A stretch of 64,000 nucleotides of DNA from Gammaproteobacteria bacterium (GTDB taxonomy: Bacteria; Pseudomonadota; Gammaproteobacteria; Pseudomonadales; Azotimanducaceae), in contig JABHYO010000187.1 in the NCBI GenBank assembly GCA_018656865.1, forward strand, positions 25,716-89,715, given 5' to 3'. Both the position numbers and the translations under genes were made by a program. A model generated the notes under the pieces. That model had not been told where the DNA came from and did no database searches. It was given only the letters and a program-made list of their open reading frames with translations. Shown one piece after another: positions 1 to 11,695 of this stretch (the first letter of the stretch is position 1; every line of letters starts with the position of its first letter).

Positions 1-220
1 CTCGAAGAAACGCACCAGATCGATAGCCCGCCCCAGGCAGCTTGCCATGGCGCTGGCAAAGGAGTTGACTAACCATAGTCTGCCAGAGATCGGCGATTCG
101 TTCGGAGGCAGGGATCATACGACAGTGCTTCATGCCTGTAGGAAGATTGAAGAACTAAGAGAGAGCAGTCGGGATATTCGGGAAGACTATAACAATCTTC
201 TAAGACTGCTGACAGGGTAG
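1..220 (+). CDS. dnaA: Chromosomal replication initiator DnaA, C-terminal end (partial)
   Basis: The frame starting at base 2 gives 72 residues ending in a TAG at 218-220. It contains the DnaA domain IV signature: a basic helix ([17 protein letters not shown]) followed by [16 protein letters not shown], the motif that reads DnaA boxes in the major groove. The protein starts outside the window. DnaA opens oriC and recruits the helicase. It is followed by two dnaN genes in the same direction, which places the window beside the origin. Identification is from the motif and context; only domain IV can be judged. Confidence 0.97.
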   Translation, partial: SKKRTRSIARPRQLAMALAKELTNHSLPEIGDSFGGRDHTTVLHACRKIEELRESSRDIREDYNNLLRLLTG

Positions 221-256
221 AAGGTTGGGCCAGAGGGTGCTGGCACAGGAAATCAA

Positions 257-1354
257 ATGAAGTTCACGATTAATCGGGAAAAGCTGCTTGAGCCGCTACA
301 CCTCGCTTGCGGTGTGGTTGAGAGAAAACAGACTGCGCCGATATTGTCCAATATTCTCCTTTGTGCTGAAGGTGGTAGCCTCGTTATAACCAGTTCCGAT
401 GAGGAAGTGGAACTGACGGTTACTATTGCCGAAGTCTCCATCGAGGATGAAGGTGAGGTGACCGTTCCAGCGCGGAAATTGATGGATATCTGTCGAAGTC
501 TGCCTGATAACGCTGACATGACTGCGTGCCTGGATGGGAACAGGGTGGCTATTGATAGCGGACGGTTTAGTTCGTACCTGGCAACACTGCCTTCAGCAGA
601 GTTCCCCAGCATCGAGGTAGGATCGCCGGATGTTGCCATTCCTTTGCCTGTTGCCGACCTTCGCAAACTTCTGCAGAGAACCAGTTTCGCAATGGCTCAG
701 CAGGACGTCCGTTACTTTTTTAACGGTGTGCTGCTGGAAGTTGAGGACGAAACAGTACGCTTCGTGGCTACAAACGGTCAGCGACTGGCGACCAGTCACG
801 TAAAACTGGAAGAGAGCCTGGGCAGCCACCAGTTCATCATCCCTCGAAAAGCTGTAGGTGAATTGTCGCGGATACTTGATGGGGAGGATACCGTCAGCCT
901 CAATTTCACATCGAGCCACATGTTGCTCGAAAGGCCGGGGCTCAAACTAATCACCAAACTAATTGACGCGACCTACCCGGATTACACCAGAGCAATTCCA
1001 ACGGCCGGGAATAAGATGGTCGTTGCAGATAGACAATTATTGAAAGAAGCGCTATCAAGAACGGCAATTCTTTCCAATGAACTTTATCGCAATGTGCGGC
1101 TGATCGTGATGCGGGATAAACTCGACATGCATGCCAACAATCCGCAGCAGGAAGAGGCTGAAGAAAGTATCGCGGTTGAGTATGACGGCGAAACACTGGA
1201 AATTGGATTCAATGTCAGTTATTTAATTGAGGCTCTATCGGTCATGCAGGGCGAGAAGGTGAGGATCACATTAATGGATGCGACCAGCGCCTGTGTGCTC
1301 GAAGATGTGAATGATACGGAATCGTTGTACGTGATAAGCCCCATGGTGCTTTAG
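257..1354 (+). CDS. dnaN: DNA polymerase III beta clamp, divergent first copy
   Basis: A full-length sliding clamp of 365 residues (E. coli 366) that aligns end to end with the second copy downstream. Landmarks are MKFTINREKLLEPL at the start, AMAQQDVRYFFNG in the middle, and ANNPQQEEAEE and GFNVSY in domain III. AGGA lies six bases before the ATG. The partner-binding pocket differs from the usual pattern: ATNGQRLA replaces ATDGHRLA, and the tail is YVISPMVL where E. coli has YVVMPMRL. Residues corresponding to E. coli D173, H175, M362 and R365 are thus changed while R176, L177 and P363 remain. It probably forms a ring clamp, but its preferred partners may differ. It sits between dnaA and the canonical dnaN, probably in the same operon. 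Confidence 0.93.
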   Translation: MKFTINREKLLEPLHLACGVVERKQTAPILSNILLCAEGGSLVITSSDEEVELTVTIAEVSIEDEGEVTVPARKLMDICRSLPDNADMTACLDGNRVAIDSGRFSSYLATLPSAEFPSIEVGSPDVAIPLPVADLRKLLQRTSFAMAQQDVRYFFNGVLLEVEDETVRFVATNGQRLATSHVKLEESLGSHQFIIPRKAVGELSRILDGEDTVSLNFTSSHMLLERPGLKLITKLIDATYPDYTRAIPTAGNKMVVADRQLLKEALSRTAILSNELYRNVRLIVMRDKLDMHANNPQQEEAEESIAVEYDGETLEIGFNVSYLIEALSVMQGEKVRITLMDATSACVLEDVNDTESLYVISPMVL

Positions 1355-1359
1355 GTTAA

Positions 1360-1383
1360 AGGTTAGCGAGCGCTTACTAACCT
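1360..1383 (+). other. Hairpin between the two dnaN genes
   Basis: AGGTTAG at 1360-1366 pairs with CTAACCT at 1377-1383 around a ten-base loop. No T-run follows, so it is not a standard intrinsic terminator. It sits just after the first dnaN stop and before the second start, where it could affect processing or relative expression of the two clamps. A role is only inferred. Confidence 0.4.
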
Positions 1384-1421
1384 GCGGGGTAATGAAAGGC
1401 GCTCAGCAATTGGATACAAGT

Positions 1422-2522
1422 ATGAAGTTTTCTGTGAATCGAGAATCCCTCTTGCGACCACTGCAACAGGTCGCCGGAGTCGTTGAGCGCAAACAGACAC
1501 TGCCGGTGTTGTCCAATCTGCTTCTTCAGGTTCAGGACGATAAGCTATCGATGACTGGGACTGATCTGGAGGTCGAACTCATTGGGCGGGTTGGGGTCTC
1601 TGATGCAGAGCCGGGCGACATTACGGTACCGGCACGGAAACTGGTCGATATTTGTCGTGAGATTCCAGATAAGGCAAACATTGATTTTTCTTTAAATGAA
1701 AACCGGATAGAAATCAGGTCAGGCCGTTTCCGTTCGACATTGTCCACGTTACCCGCAGTAGATTTTCCCTCGGTGGATCATTCCGATCCGGAGTTGACTA
1801 CTGAGTTGGACAGCAAAGCATTCAAGAACCTGCTTGATAAAACAGCTTTTGCGATGGCGCAACAGGATGTCAGGTATTTTCTAAACGGCATGCTTATCGA
1901 AATTGGCGAGGGTCATGTCAGATCAGTAGCGACGGATGGGCATCGCCTGGCCATGAGCGATCTGGATCAGGAAGGGCTCACGGGTGACGTTAAGCAGGTG
2001 ATCGTGCCCCGTAAGGGAGTGATTGAAATACAGCGATTGCTACAGGAACTGGAAGACAAGGTTGCTGTTGCTGTTGGCAGCACGCATTTATGTGCAACAT
2101 CGAGCATGTTCACGCTGACAACCAAACTTGTCGACGGTAAGTTTCCGGACTACCAGCGTGTGATACCGCGCGATGGTGACAAGATCGTTATGGCTGATAA
2201 ACAGGAGTTGCGTCAGGCGCTGAGTCGAACGGCCATATTGTCGAACGAAAAGTTTAGGGGAATTCGTTTTTCACTGGCATCTGGACAGTTGCAGTTGTCT
2301 GCTAACAATCCCGAGCAGGAGGAGGCGGAGGAGACCGTTTCTGTCGAATATCAAGGTGACAGCCTGGAGGTTGGGTTCAATGTCAGCTACCTGCAGGATG
2401 TGCTCTCGGTGATTGAAAATGAAAGAGTTCGAGTAACACTTGCCGATGCCAATAGTAGCGCAGTGCTTGAAGATCCAGAGTTGGAGGACGCAATCTACGT
2501 CGTTATGCCGATGAAGTTATGA
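1422..2522 (+). CDS. dnaN: DNA polymerase III beta clamp, canonical copy
   Basis: The sliding clamp tethers DNA polymerases and other partners to DNA. With the ATG at 1422 the protein is MKFSVNRESLLRPL..., 366 residues, exactly the E. coli length; an ATG at 1392 would add ten residues unlike the family. The binding pocket is canonical: ATDGHRLA, FPDYQRVIP, NNPEQEEAEE, GFNVSY and the tail YVVMPMKL. It overlaps recF by four bases (ATGA), so the two are translationally coupled. This copy looks like the housekeeping clamp, and the gene upstream looks like a diverged paralogue. Confidence 0.96.
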   Translation: MKFSVNRESLLRPLQQVAGVVERKQTLPVLSNLLLQVQDDKLSMTGTDLEVELIGRVGVSDAEPGDITVPARKLVDICREIPDKANIDFSLNENRIEIRSGRFRSTLSTLPAVDFPSVDHSDPELTTELDSKAFKNLLDKTAFAMAQQDVRYFLNGMLIEIGEGHVRSVATDGHRLAMSDLDQEGLTGDVKQVIVPRKGVIEIQRLLQELEDKVAVAVGSTHLCATSSMFTLTTKLVDGKFPDYQRVIPRDGDKIVMADKQELRQALSRTAILSNEKFRGIRFSLASGQLQLSANNPEQEEAEETVSVEYQGDSLEVGFNVSYLQDVLSVIENERVRVTLADANSSAVLEDPELEDAIYVVMPMKL

Positions 2523-3607
2523 GTCTCAATTGGCTTTTTGCCACTGGATTCAGAAATCTCATCGATACGCAGCTGGAGCTGAAACCCGGTATCAACCTCC
2601 TTTTTGGCGAGAATGGCAGTGGCAAGACCAGCCTGCTGGAGTCGGCCTACTTCCTTTCGTCAGCAAGATCTTTTAGAACAACCCTTCACGATCCACTGAT
2701 CCAGCGTGGTCAGGATGGTTGCCTGGTTCGTGGTGAACTCGAGCGGCAGGGGCGAACCTGGCGTGTTGGCATCACGCGAGATCGGAGTGGGGAACGGCAG
2801 ATTCGGATAAACGACGAGAGCTGTCAAAAGGCTAGTGAACTGGCGAGTTTGTTACCGACCCTCGTGCTTAGTCCCGAGTCTTTAGATATGTTGCTGGGAC
2901 CTCCAGAACAGCGACGTCGATTCCTAAACTGGGGATTGTTTCACGTGGAACCAGGTTTTACCGTGCGCTGGGAAGAAGCTAACAGGGCTCTCAGGCAACG
3001 GAACCGAATCCTGAGAGAGGGAATTAGCACGCCAACGGAACTGAATGCCTGGTCAATCCAGCTGGCCGGGCTTGCCGAGGGTCTGGATCTGGCGCGAGGT
3101 CTATATATAGAGCAATACCGACCCGTATTTTTGGAGGTCGTGTCGCAGTTGTCGGGTATGAGTGGAGTCAGCCTGGAATACCACCGAGGCTGGGGTGAAG
3201 ATACAACGCTTCTGGAAGTCTATGAACGAGACGCTGAAAGTGACAAAAAAAGAGGCTTTACACAGAAGGGTTTTCAGCGCGCAGATGTTAGAATAACCAT
3301 CAATGGTCAGCCCGCAGTTAAAGTCTGTTCCCGAGGTGAACTCAAAGCTCTTGTCTGGGCCATGATTCTGGCTCAGGGAGCGGTAGCAAACCAGCAGGAA
3401 GACCGCGAAACCCTATATTTAATTGACGATCTTGCGTCAGAATTCGACGTCGACCATAGACGGCGTGTTGGCGACTATTTGGCAGCGACTGGTAAGCAGG
3501 TCTTGTTGACAGGTGTCGAAAAAAAGGCGCTCATGGCCAGTTGCGACGGTAAGTTCGAGCGATTGTTTCACGTGGAACAAGGGCGCGCAAAAGTTCGGGA
3601 GAACTAG
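2519..3607 (+). CDS. recF: DNA replication and repair protein RecF
   Basis: An SMC-like ATPase of 362 residues that helps load RecA on gapped DNA together with RecO and RecR. The Walker A motif GENGSGKT is at residues 30-37. The Walker B region near the C-terminus reads LYLIDDLASEFD, and a signature-like segment SRGELKAL precedes it. Length is normal for the family. It overlaps the second dnaN by four bases and its stop codon directly abuts the gyrB start, the usual dnaN-recF-gyrB operon. Confidence 0.97.
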   Translation: MSLNWLFATGFRNLIDTQLELKPGINLLFGENGSGKTSLLESAYFLSSARSFRTTLHDPLIQRGQDGCLVRGELERQGRTWRVGITRDRSGERQIRINDESCQKASELASLLPTLVLSPESLDMLLGPPEQRRRFLNWGLFHVEPGFTVRWEEANRALRQRNRILREGISTPTELNAWSIQLAGLAEGLDLARGLYIEQYRPVFLEVVSQLSGMSGVSLEYHRGWGEDTTLLEVYERDAESDKKRGFTQKGFQRADVRITINGQPAVKVCSRGELKALVWAMILAQGAVANQQEDRETLYLIDDLASEFDVDHRRRVGDYLAATGKQVLLTGVEKKALMASCDGKFERLFHVEQGRAKVREN

Positions 3608-6555
<2,948 letters not shown>

Positions 6556-6582
6556 GGGTGCGAACCTCGGCGGTATTCGTTT

Positions 6583-8634
6583 CTATTGTAGGAGCGAGAA
6601 ATCCGCAACTTCAAGAAATCTCTGACGAAGTTGTGCAAGTAGCGCCAGACGATTGTTCTTGAGCCGGTCGTCGTCACTCATCACCAGAACTTCATCAAAA
6701 AATCGATCAACAGGTTGTTGTAACCTGGCAAGCCTTTGCAGTTTTCCCTGGATATCCGTGGCGTCTGCGAGCTCTAGTTTCCCCAGTTCCAGATGTAGTT
6801 CGGTTTCTGCTTTCTCAGTCGCGAGCTCAGGATCGAAGTCTGGTAATGCTTCTGCATCCGTTTTCTTCAGGAGGTTGGCGACACGCTTATTTGCCGCAAC
6901 GATTTGCTCAGCAAAGGGTGATTCCCGAAATGCTTGAATCGATTTGATGACACCATCGATAATTGTGAGGTTCATACCGGTTGTGCCGCCGGCTAATGCG
7001 GCTTCAACGACATCGCGAGTGATACTCTGATCACCATAGTAGCCATGTAGTCTTTCTAAGACATAGGCACACGCCGGATCGGTGTCAAATGGTCGGTCGA
7101 AGAGTTGGGCACTGAATTCGAAGCAATCCGCAAGATCAAGCGACAGCCTGTTCTCGACGCAAATCCTGATAACACCGAGTGACTGTCGTCTTAGCGCGAA
7201 AGGATCTCTCGACCCGGTCGGGGGCTGATCAATGCCAAAGAGGCCAGTTAGGGTATCGATTTTATCGGCAAGTGAAACACATGAAGCAACAGGAGTATCC
7301 GGCAGCTCGCCACCGGATTGAATAGGTCGGTAGTGCTGTGCTATCCCCTTAGCAACATCGTCAGACAGGTTTTCGTGACGAGCATAGTATCCACCCATGA
7401 TGCCCTGGAGGTCCGGGAACTCGCCGACCATATCGCTGACTAGATCCGATTTTGCAAGAAAAGCGGCACGGCCAGCAGCACTCTCGTCAGCCCCGATATT
7501 TTTCGCGATAAAAGCAGCGAGCTTAGAGATTCGTAGTGCCTTGTCACCATAGGATCCCAGTTCAGTCTGAAAGACGACTGAACTCAACAGTTCGGCTTTG
7601 TCATCAAGGCTGGTTTTGGTGTCCTGACTAAAAAAGAAAGCTGCGTCAGAAAGTCTGGGTCTGATGACCCGCTCGTTACCTGAGATAACAACCTCAGGAT
7701 CGGTACTTTCGATATTCGAAACAGTGATGAAAACCGGCAGCAGACTGTCGGTTTCTTTCGATGTCAGATGAAAATAGCGCTGATGTTCCTTCATGGCCGA
7801 GATAAGCACTTCGGGCGGAACGGTAAGAAAATCCGCATCAAACCTGCCCTTGAGTGCAACGGGCCATTCGACCAGCGATGTGACTTCGTCGAGCAAATTT
7901 TCGTCAATCTCGAGATCTGCCTGCTCAGACTCCGCGATGGCGAGGATGGCATGCCGGATATTGTTACGCCGTTCATCAAAATCCACCATGACCTTTTGCG
8001 ATCTACACGCCTCGACATACTCGTTAGCACTTTCAATATTAAAAGCACCGTTGCTCATGAAACGGTGTCCCATGGAAGCTCTGCCTGATGTCAGTCCCAG
8101 GACATTGATCATGAGTTCGTCTTTACCGTAGAGGCTGACGATCCAATGTACGGGACGAACAAATTCTGTGCGGCTGCTACCCCAGCGCATGCGCCTTTCT
8201 ATCGGCAGGTCAGCGAGCGAACTTTCAAGCAGGGCAGGCAGTAGTTCAGTAAGCGGTGCGCCTGGCTTGCTGGCACGATACATGACCCATTCGCCTTTCT
8301 CTGTTTTCAGAGTCTCCAGCTCCGCGGGGTCGGAGACGCCACAGGATTTCATGAAACCCTGAAGGGCCTTACTTGGGTTCCCGTCGTCGTCATAGGCGGC
8401 TTTAATTGCCGGACCCTTACGCTCAACATGCTGCTCCGGTTGTCGATCGATGAGATCTTCAACAATGAGCGCCAGGCGGCGTGGTGTTGCGTGACTCTTG
8501 ACGGATTTGAAGCTGAGCGAAGCCTTGTCGAGTCCCGCTGAAAAAGTATCAGCCAACGCCAACCGTAACCGATCAAGGGATTTTGGTGGCAGCTCTTCTG
8601 TACCAATTTCAAGGAGCAGTGTTTCAGTTGGCAC
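6583..8634 (-). CDS. glyS: Glycyl-tRNA synthetase beta subunit
   Basis: Beta subunit of the bacterial alpha2-beta2 glycyl-tRNA synthetase, 683 residues (E. coli 689). It starts [20 protein letters not shown], the typical N-terminus, and has the conserved [14 protein letters not shown] and [15 protein letters not shown] segments, the last belonging to the tRNA-binding domain. Its start overlaps the end of glyQ by 11 bases, so the two subunits are probably made from one transcript with coupled translation. Confidence 0.97.
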   Translation of the reverse strand: MPTETLLLEIGTEELPPKSLDRLRLALADTFSAGLDKASLSFKSVKSHATPRRLALIVEDLIDRQPEQHVERKGPAIKAAYDDDGNPSKALQGFMKSCGVSDPAELETLKTEKGEWVMYRASKPGAPLTELLPALLESSLADLPIERRMRWGSSRTEFVRPVHWIVSLYGKDELMINVLGLTSGRASMGHRFMSNGAFNIESANEYVEACRSQKVMVDFDERRNNIRHAILAIAESEQADLEIDENLLDEVTSLVEWPVALKGRFDADFLTVPPEVLISAMKEHQRYFHLTSKETDSLLPVFITVSNIESTDPEVVISGNERVIRPRLSDAAFFFSQDTKTSLDDKAELLSSVVFQTELGSYGDKALRISKLAAFIAKNIGADESAAGRAAFLAKSDLVSDMVGEFPDLQGIMGGYYARHENLSDDVAKGIAQHYRPIQSGGELPDTPVASCVSLADKIDTLTGLFGIDQPPTGSRDPFALRRQSLGVIRICVENRLSLDLADCFEFSAQLFDRPFDTDPACAYVLERLHGYYGDQSITRDVVEAALAGGTTGMNLTIIDGVIKSIQAFRESPFAEQIVAANKRVANLLKKTDAEALPDFDPELATEKAETELHLELGKLELADATDIQGKLQRLARLQQPVDRFFDEVLVMSDDDRLKNNRLALLAQLRQRFLEVADFSLLQ

Positions 8635-9553
8635 GGCTCAGCTCCTTCTCGACATAAGCGCGGATATTGTCGGATGCAAGTGGAAAACCCACCGCTCTTC
8701 TCGAGTCGAAATAGCTCTGCGCCACGTTCCTCGCCAGAGTTCTCACTCTCAATATGAAACGCTGCCTTTCCGTTACGGAGATGGCATGGCGAGCATCGAG
8801 CAAATTAAAAGCATGAGAGGCTTTCATCACGTATTCATAGGCAGGCAATGGCAGTCCTTCGTCCAGAAACCTTTGCGATTCTTTTTCACAAAAGTCGAAC
8901 TGATCGAACAGTGCATCGACATCGGCCAGATCGAAGTTGAACTTTGACATCTCAATCTCGTACTGGTGATAGACATCCGCATAGGTCACCTTGCCAAAGC
9001 CGGACTCGGTCCAGGTCAGATCCTTAAAGTCCTCCACTCCCTGTAGATAGAGCGCCAGTCTTTCCAAACCGTAGGTGATTTCTCCCATCACCGGATAGCA
9101 CTCAAGACCTCCCACCTGTTGGAAATAGGTGAATTGCGTAATTTCCATGCCGTCCATCCACACTTCCCAACCGAGACCCCAGGCACCGAGGGTCGGTGAC
9201 TCCCAGTTGTCCTCGACAAAGCGGATATCGTGGACCTTTGTATCGATGCCGAGATGTTCCAGAGACTGAAGGTAAAGTTCCTGGAAGTTATCGGGCGACG
9301 GCTTCATGACGACCTGGTACTGGTAGTAGTACTGATACCTGTTTGGGTTCTCACCGTACCGGCCATCCGTTGGCCGACGACAGGGTTGAACATATGCGGA
9401 TGACCAGTTTTCGGGACCGATGGCGCGCAGAAAGGTAGCCGGGTGAAAGGTACCAGCGCCCACTTCCATATCGTAGGGTTGCATCAATATGCAGCCCTTG
9501 TCAGCCCAGAAGGTCTGGAGGGCCAGAATTAAGTCCTGAAAAGTTAATGACAT
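8624..9553 (-). CDS. glyQ: Glycyl-tRNA synthetase alpha subunit
   Basis: Catalytic class II subunit of glycyl-tRNA synthetase, 309 residues (E. coli 303). The active-site fold is visible as [43 protein letters not shown] and [21 protein letters not shown]. It is the first gene of a glyQ-glyS unit read away from tag; the 80-base divergent gap must hold the promoters of both directions, but no clear boxes stand out. Confidence 0.98.
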   Translation of the reverse strand: MSLTFQDLILALQTFWADKGCILMQPYDMEVGAGTFHPATFLRAIGPENWSSAYVQPCRRPTDGRYGENPNRYQYYYQYQVVMKPSPDNFQELYLQSLEHLGIDTKVHDIRFVEDNWESPTLGAWGLGWEVWMDGMEITQFTYFQQVGGLECYPVMGEITYGLERLALYLQGVEDFKDLTWTESGFGKVTYADVYHQYEIEMSKFNFDLADVDALFDQFDFCEKESQRFLDEGLPLPAYEYVMKASHAFNLLDARHAISVTERQRFILRVRTLARNVAQSYFDSRRAVGFPLASDNIRAYVEKELSRAN

Positions 9554-9633
9554 GTTGTTACAGCTTAGAGTTGTCTGGACAAAAAAGTGCGTAAGTATAC
9601 ATCGACGCCAGCAAATCAGATAACCTCACCGCT

Positions 9634-10221
9634 ATGGCTGAAGACAACCATAGACGGTGTGCCTGGAGTGGTGAGGATCCGCTATACATTGCTTATCATG
9701 ATGAGGAATGGGGTGTGCCCTGCTTTGATGACGACAGTCTGTTCGAGTTTCTATTGCTCGAAGGAGCTCAGGCAGGGCTTGCCTGGATCACTGTGCTGCG
9801 CAAACGAGAGGGATATCGGCGGGCGCTCGAAGGGTTTGATGCGGGGAGGATCGCTCGCTACGGTAAAAAACAGGTGGGTCGGCTAATGAACGATACGGGA
9901 ATCATCCGTAATCGCCTTAAGATCGAAAGTGCGATCACCAATGCGAGAGCATTTCTGGACATTCAGGAACGTCAGGATAGTTTCTCTGAGTACATCTGGC
10001 AGTTTGTCGAGGGAGCCCCCGTACAGAACCGCTTTCGTTCAATGTCCAGGATTCCAGCATCGACCGTTGTGTCCGAGCAGATGTCCAGGCAGCTAAAAAA
10101 AGAAGGATTCAAGTTCGTCGGTCCAACCATCTGTTATGCCTATATGCAGGCCACAGGCATGGTGAACGACCATCTGGTGAACTGTTACCGGCATGAAGCC
10201 TGTCAAAAGCTTGCCCTGTGA
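9634..10221 (+). CDS. tag: DNA-3-methyladenine glycosylase I
   Basis: A constitutive base-excision enzyme of 195 residues that removes 3-methyladenine from alkylated DNA. The family's N-terminal block is clear: CAWSGEDPLYIAYHDEEWGVP, with Cys and His zinc ligands. The other two ligands are in NDHLVNC near the C-terminus, so the zinc site is complete. The helix-hairpin region LEGAQAGLAWITVLRKR is conserved. It overlaps the following acyltransferase by four bases (GTGA). Confidence 0.96.
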   Translation: MAEDNHRRCAWSGEDPLYIAYHDEEWGVPCFDDDSLFEFLLLEGAQAGLAWITVLRKREGYRRALEGFDAGRIARYGKKQVGRLMNDTGIIRNRLKIESAITNARAFLDIQERQDSFSEYIWQFVEGAPVQNRFRSMSRIPASTVVSEQMSRQLKKEGFKFVGPTICYAYMQATGMVNDHLVNCYRHEACQKLAL

Positions 10222-11096
10222 ACACATTGATCAGCTTTTTACTTGGCCTGCTGGCAAGACTACCAAGGGGGGTATTGCAGTCCGTTGGTATCGTCGTTGG
10301 CCTGGTGAATCACTTTCTTAACACCCGGGCCGCGAGGGTCACGTCGGTCAATCTGGCTTTGTGTGGTATGGACCCCGGCCTTAGAAAGAAGAGCCTGATC
10401 GAAACGGGTAAGACCCTGCTGGAGACACCGGCGACCTGGCTGGCTCCGACCGACAGGATCGATGATTGGATTTGTCATGTTCATGGCGTCGACCTGCTTG
10501 AGCAGGCTATTGAATCGGAAAGAGGCTTGCTGATCCTGCTGCCGCATTTAGGTAACTGGGAACTCATCAATGTCTTCTATCGTCGCTACGGACTCATGAC
10601 AGCCCTCTACCACCCTCCCAAGAGGAAAGTCATGCGGTCGCTCATGGCAGAGGTCCGGGGTCAGCATGGTAACGAGATGGTGCCGACAACCCGGCAGGGT
10701 CTGGCGAGGTTATATCGGGCTCTGAACGAAGGCAGAACAGTGGTGGTCCTGCCGGATCAGATACCTACCTCTGGCCGATACATCCCGTTTATTGGTCCCC
10801 TGGCACTGACTGACGAGCTTTCGGTGCGACTATTGAAGAAAACCAGTGCCAGGGTGCTCGGTCTCTCTATCATCCGTCGTAACGATGGTCGCTTCGACAT
10901 TCATATCCTCGAGCCTGCCGATGAGATCTTCTCGGATGATATGGACGTTGCTTTAACTGCGATGAACGAACTGGTTGAAGAGGCCGTCCGCCTCGCCCCG
11001 GCCCAGTATCAATGGGAGTACAAGCGTTTTCGTGAGCGACCGGCTGGCGAGACCAAGATTTACCGTTTCAATAAACCACCTGAGGTTCATTCCTGA
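10218..11096 (+). CDS. Lipid A biosynthesis late acyltransferase (LpxL/HtrB family)
   Basis: A 292-residue inner-membrane acyltransferase of the LpxL/LpxM family, expected to add a secondary acyl chain to lipid A. The catalytic H-x4-E pair is His110 and Glu115 in LLPHLGNWELI, preceded by a hydrophobic N-terminus that probably anchors it. Also conserved are LPDQIP and QYQWEYKRF near the end. The GTG start overlaps the tag stop. Which acylation step it performs (LpxL-, LpxM- or LpxP-like) cannot be told from sequence. Its 3' end overlaps the convergent methyltransferase gene by ten bases. Confidence 0.9.
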   Translation: MNTLISFLLGLLARLPRGVLQSVGIVVGLVNHFLNTRAARVTSVNLALCGMDPGLRKKSLIETGKTLLETPATWLAPTDRIDDWICHVHGVDLLEQAIESERGLLILLPHLGNWELINVFYRRYGLMTALYHPPKRKVMRSLMAEVRGQHGNEMVPTTRQGLARLYRALNEGRTVVVLPDQIPTSGRYIPFIGPLALTDELSVRLLKKTSARVLGLSIIRRNDGRFDIHILEPADEIFSDDMDVALTAMNELVEEAVRLAPAQYQWEYKRFRERPAGETKIYRFNKPPEVHS

Positions 11097-11668
11097 GGTT
11101 TTCTGGCGATGATATAGGCTCGTCCTGTAAGGGGATTTTCCGCGTTCTCGTTTCGACTCTCATCTCGGTAGGTCAAGATATCAAATCCGGAAAACATCCC
11201 CGGAAGTTCGTCCCGGGCCAATAGAAATTCTCTATTGCGGGGACCGATAGTGTCTGCCTTGTCTTCGGTAAAAGTCTGAAAGAGGATTAAACCCCCGGGT
11301 TTGCAGGCGCCGACCATCGCGGGGATCAGCTGCCGGTCCAGGTAGTGGCAATTGAGGATCAGATCGTATGACTTACCAGCGAAGCATGATGGAGTTATGT
11401 CGACCGTTGATGCATTGATCTCGAGTCCGGCTTCAGCAGCTTCTTGCTGAAGCGCTGTGATTGCAACATTTGAGATGTCCCAGGCATCGACTTTCATGCC
11501 GGCCCGGGCGAGAGCCAGCGTATTGACACCGCGGCCACAGGCGATGTCGCAGGCATGACCCTGGTCCGGTATCAGGTCCACGTTGTCGATCAAGACAGCA
11601 GCCGGACGGCCCTGTTGGGATCCCTCCGAATAGATGCGGTTCCACTTTGATTTTCTGTCCTGGTCCAT
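11087..11668 (-). CDS. SAM-dependent class I methyltransferase, substrate unknown
   Basis: A 193-residue protein with a Rossmann-type methyltransferase fold. Motif I is ACDIACGRGVNTLALARAG, motif II acidic residue in VDAWDIS, and YDLILNCHYLDRQLI follows. It resembles small TehB/UbiE-like methyltransferases, but its substrate is not evident. It lies 27 bases after trkH in the same direction and is probably the last gene of the def-fmt-rsmB-trkA-trkH transcript. Confidence 0.82.
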   Translation of the reverse strand: MDQDRKSKWNRIYSEGSQQGRPAAVLIDNVDLIPDQGHACDIACGRGVNTLALARAGMKVDAWDISNVAITALQQEAAEAGLEINASTVDITPSCFAGKSYDLILNCHYLDRQLIPAMVGACKPGGLILFQTFTEDKADTIGPRNREFLLARDELPGMFSGFDILTYRDESRNENAENPLTGRAYIIARKPQE

Positions 11669-11695
11669 GGGTGTTCTCTATCTTCTTTGGATAGT

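Noticed and set aside
1392-1421. Ten-residue N-terminal extension of the second dnaN
   Set aside because: The ATG at 1422 gives the exact family start and length; the extra residues are not DnaN-like.
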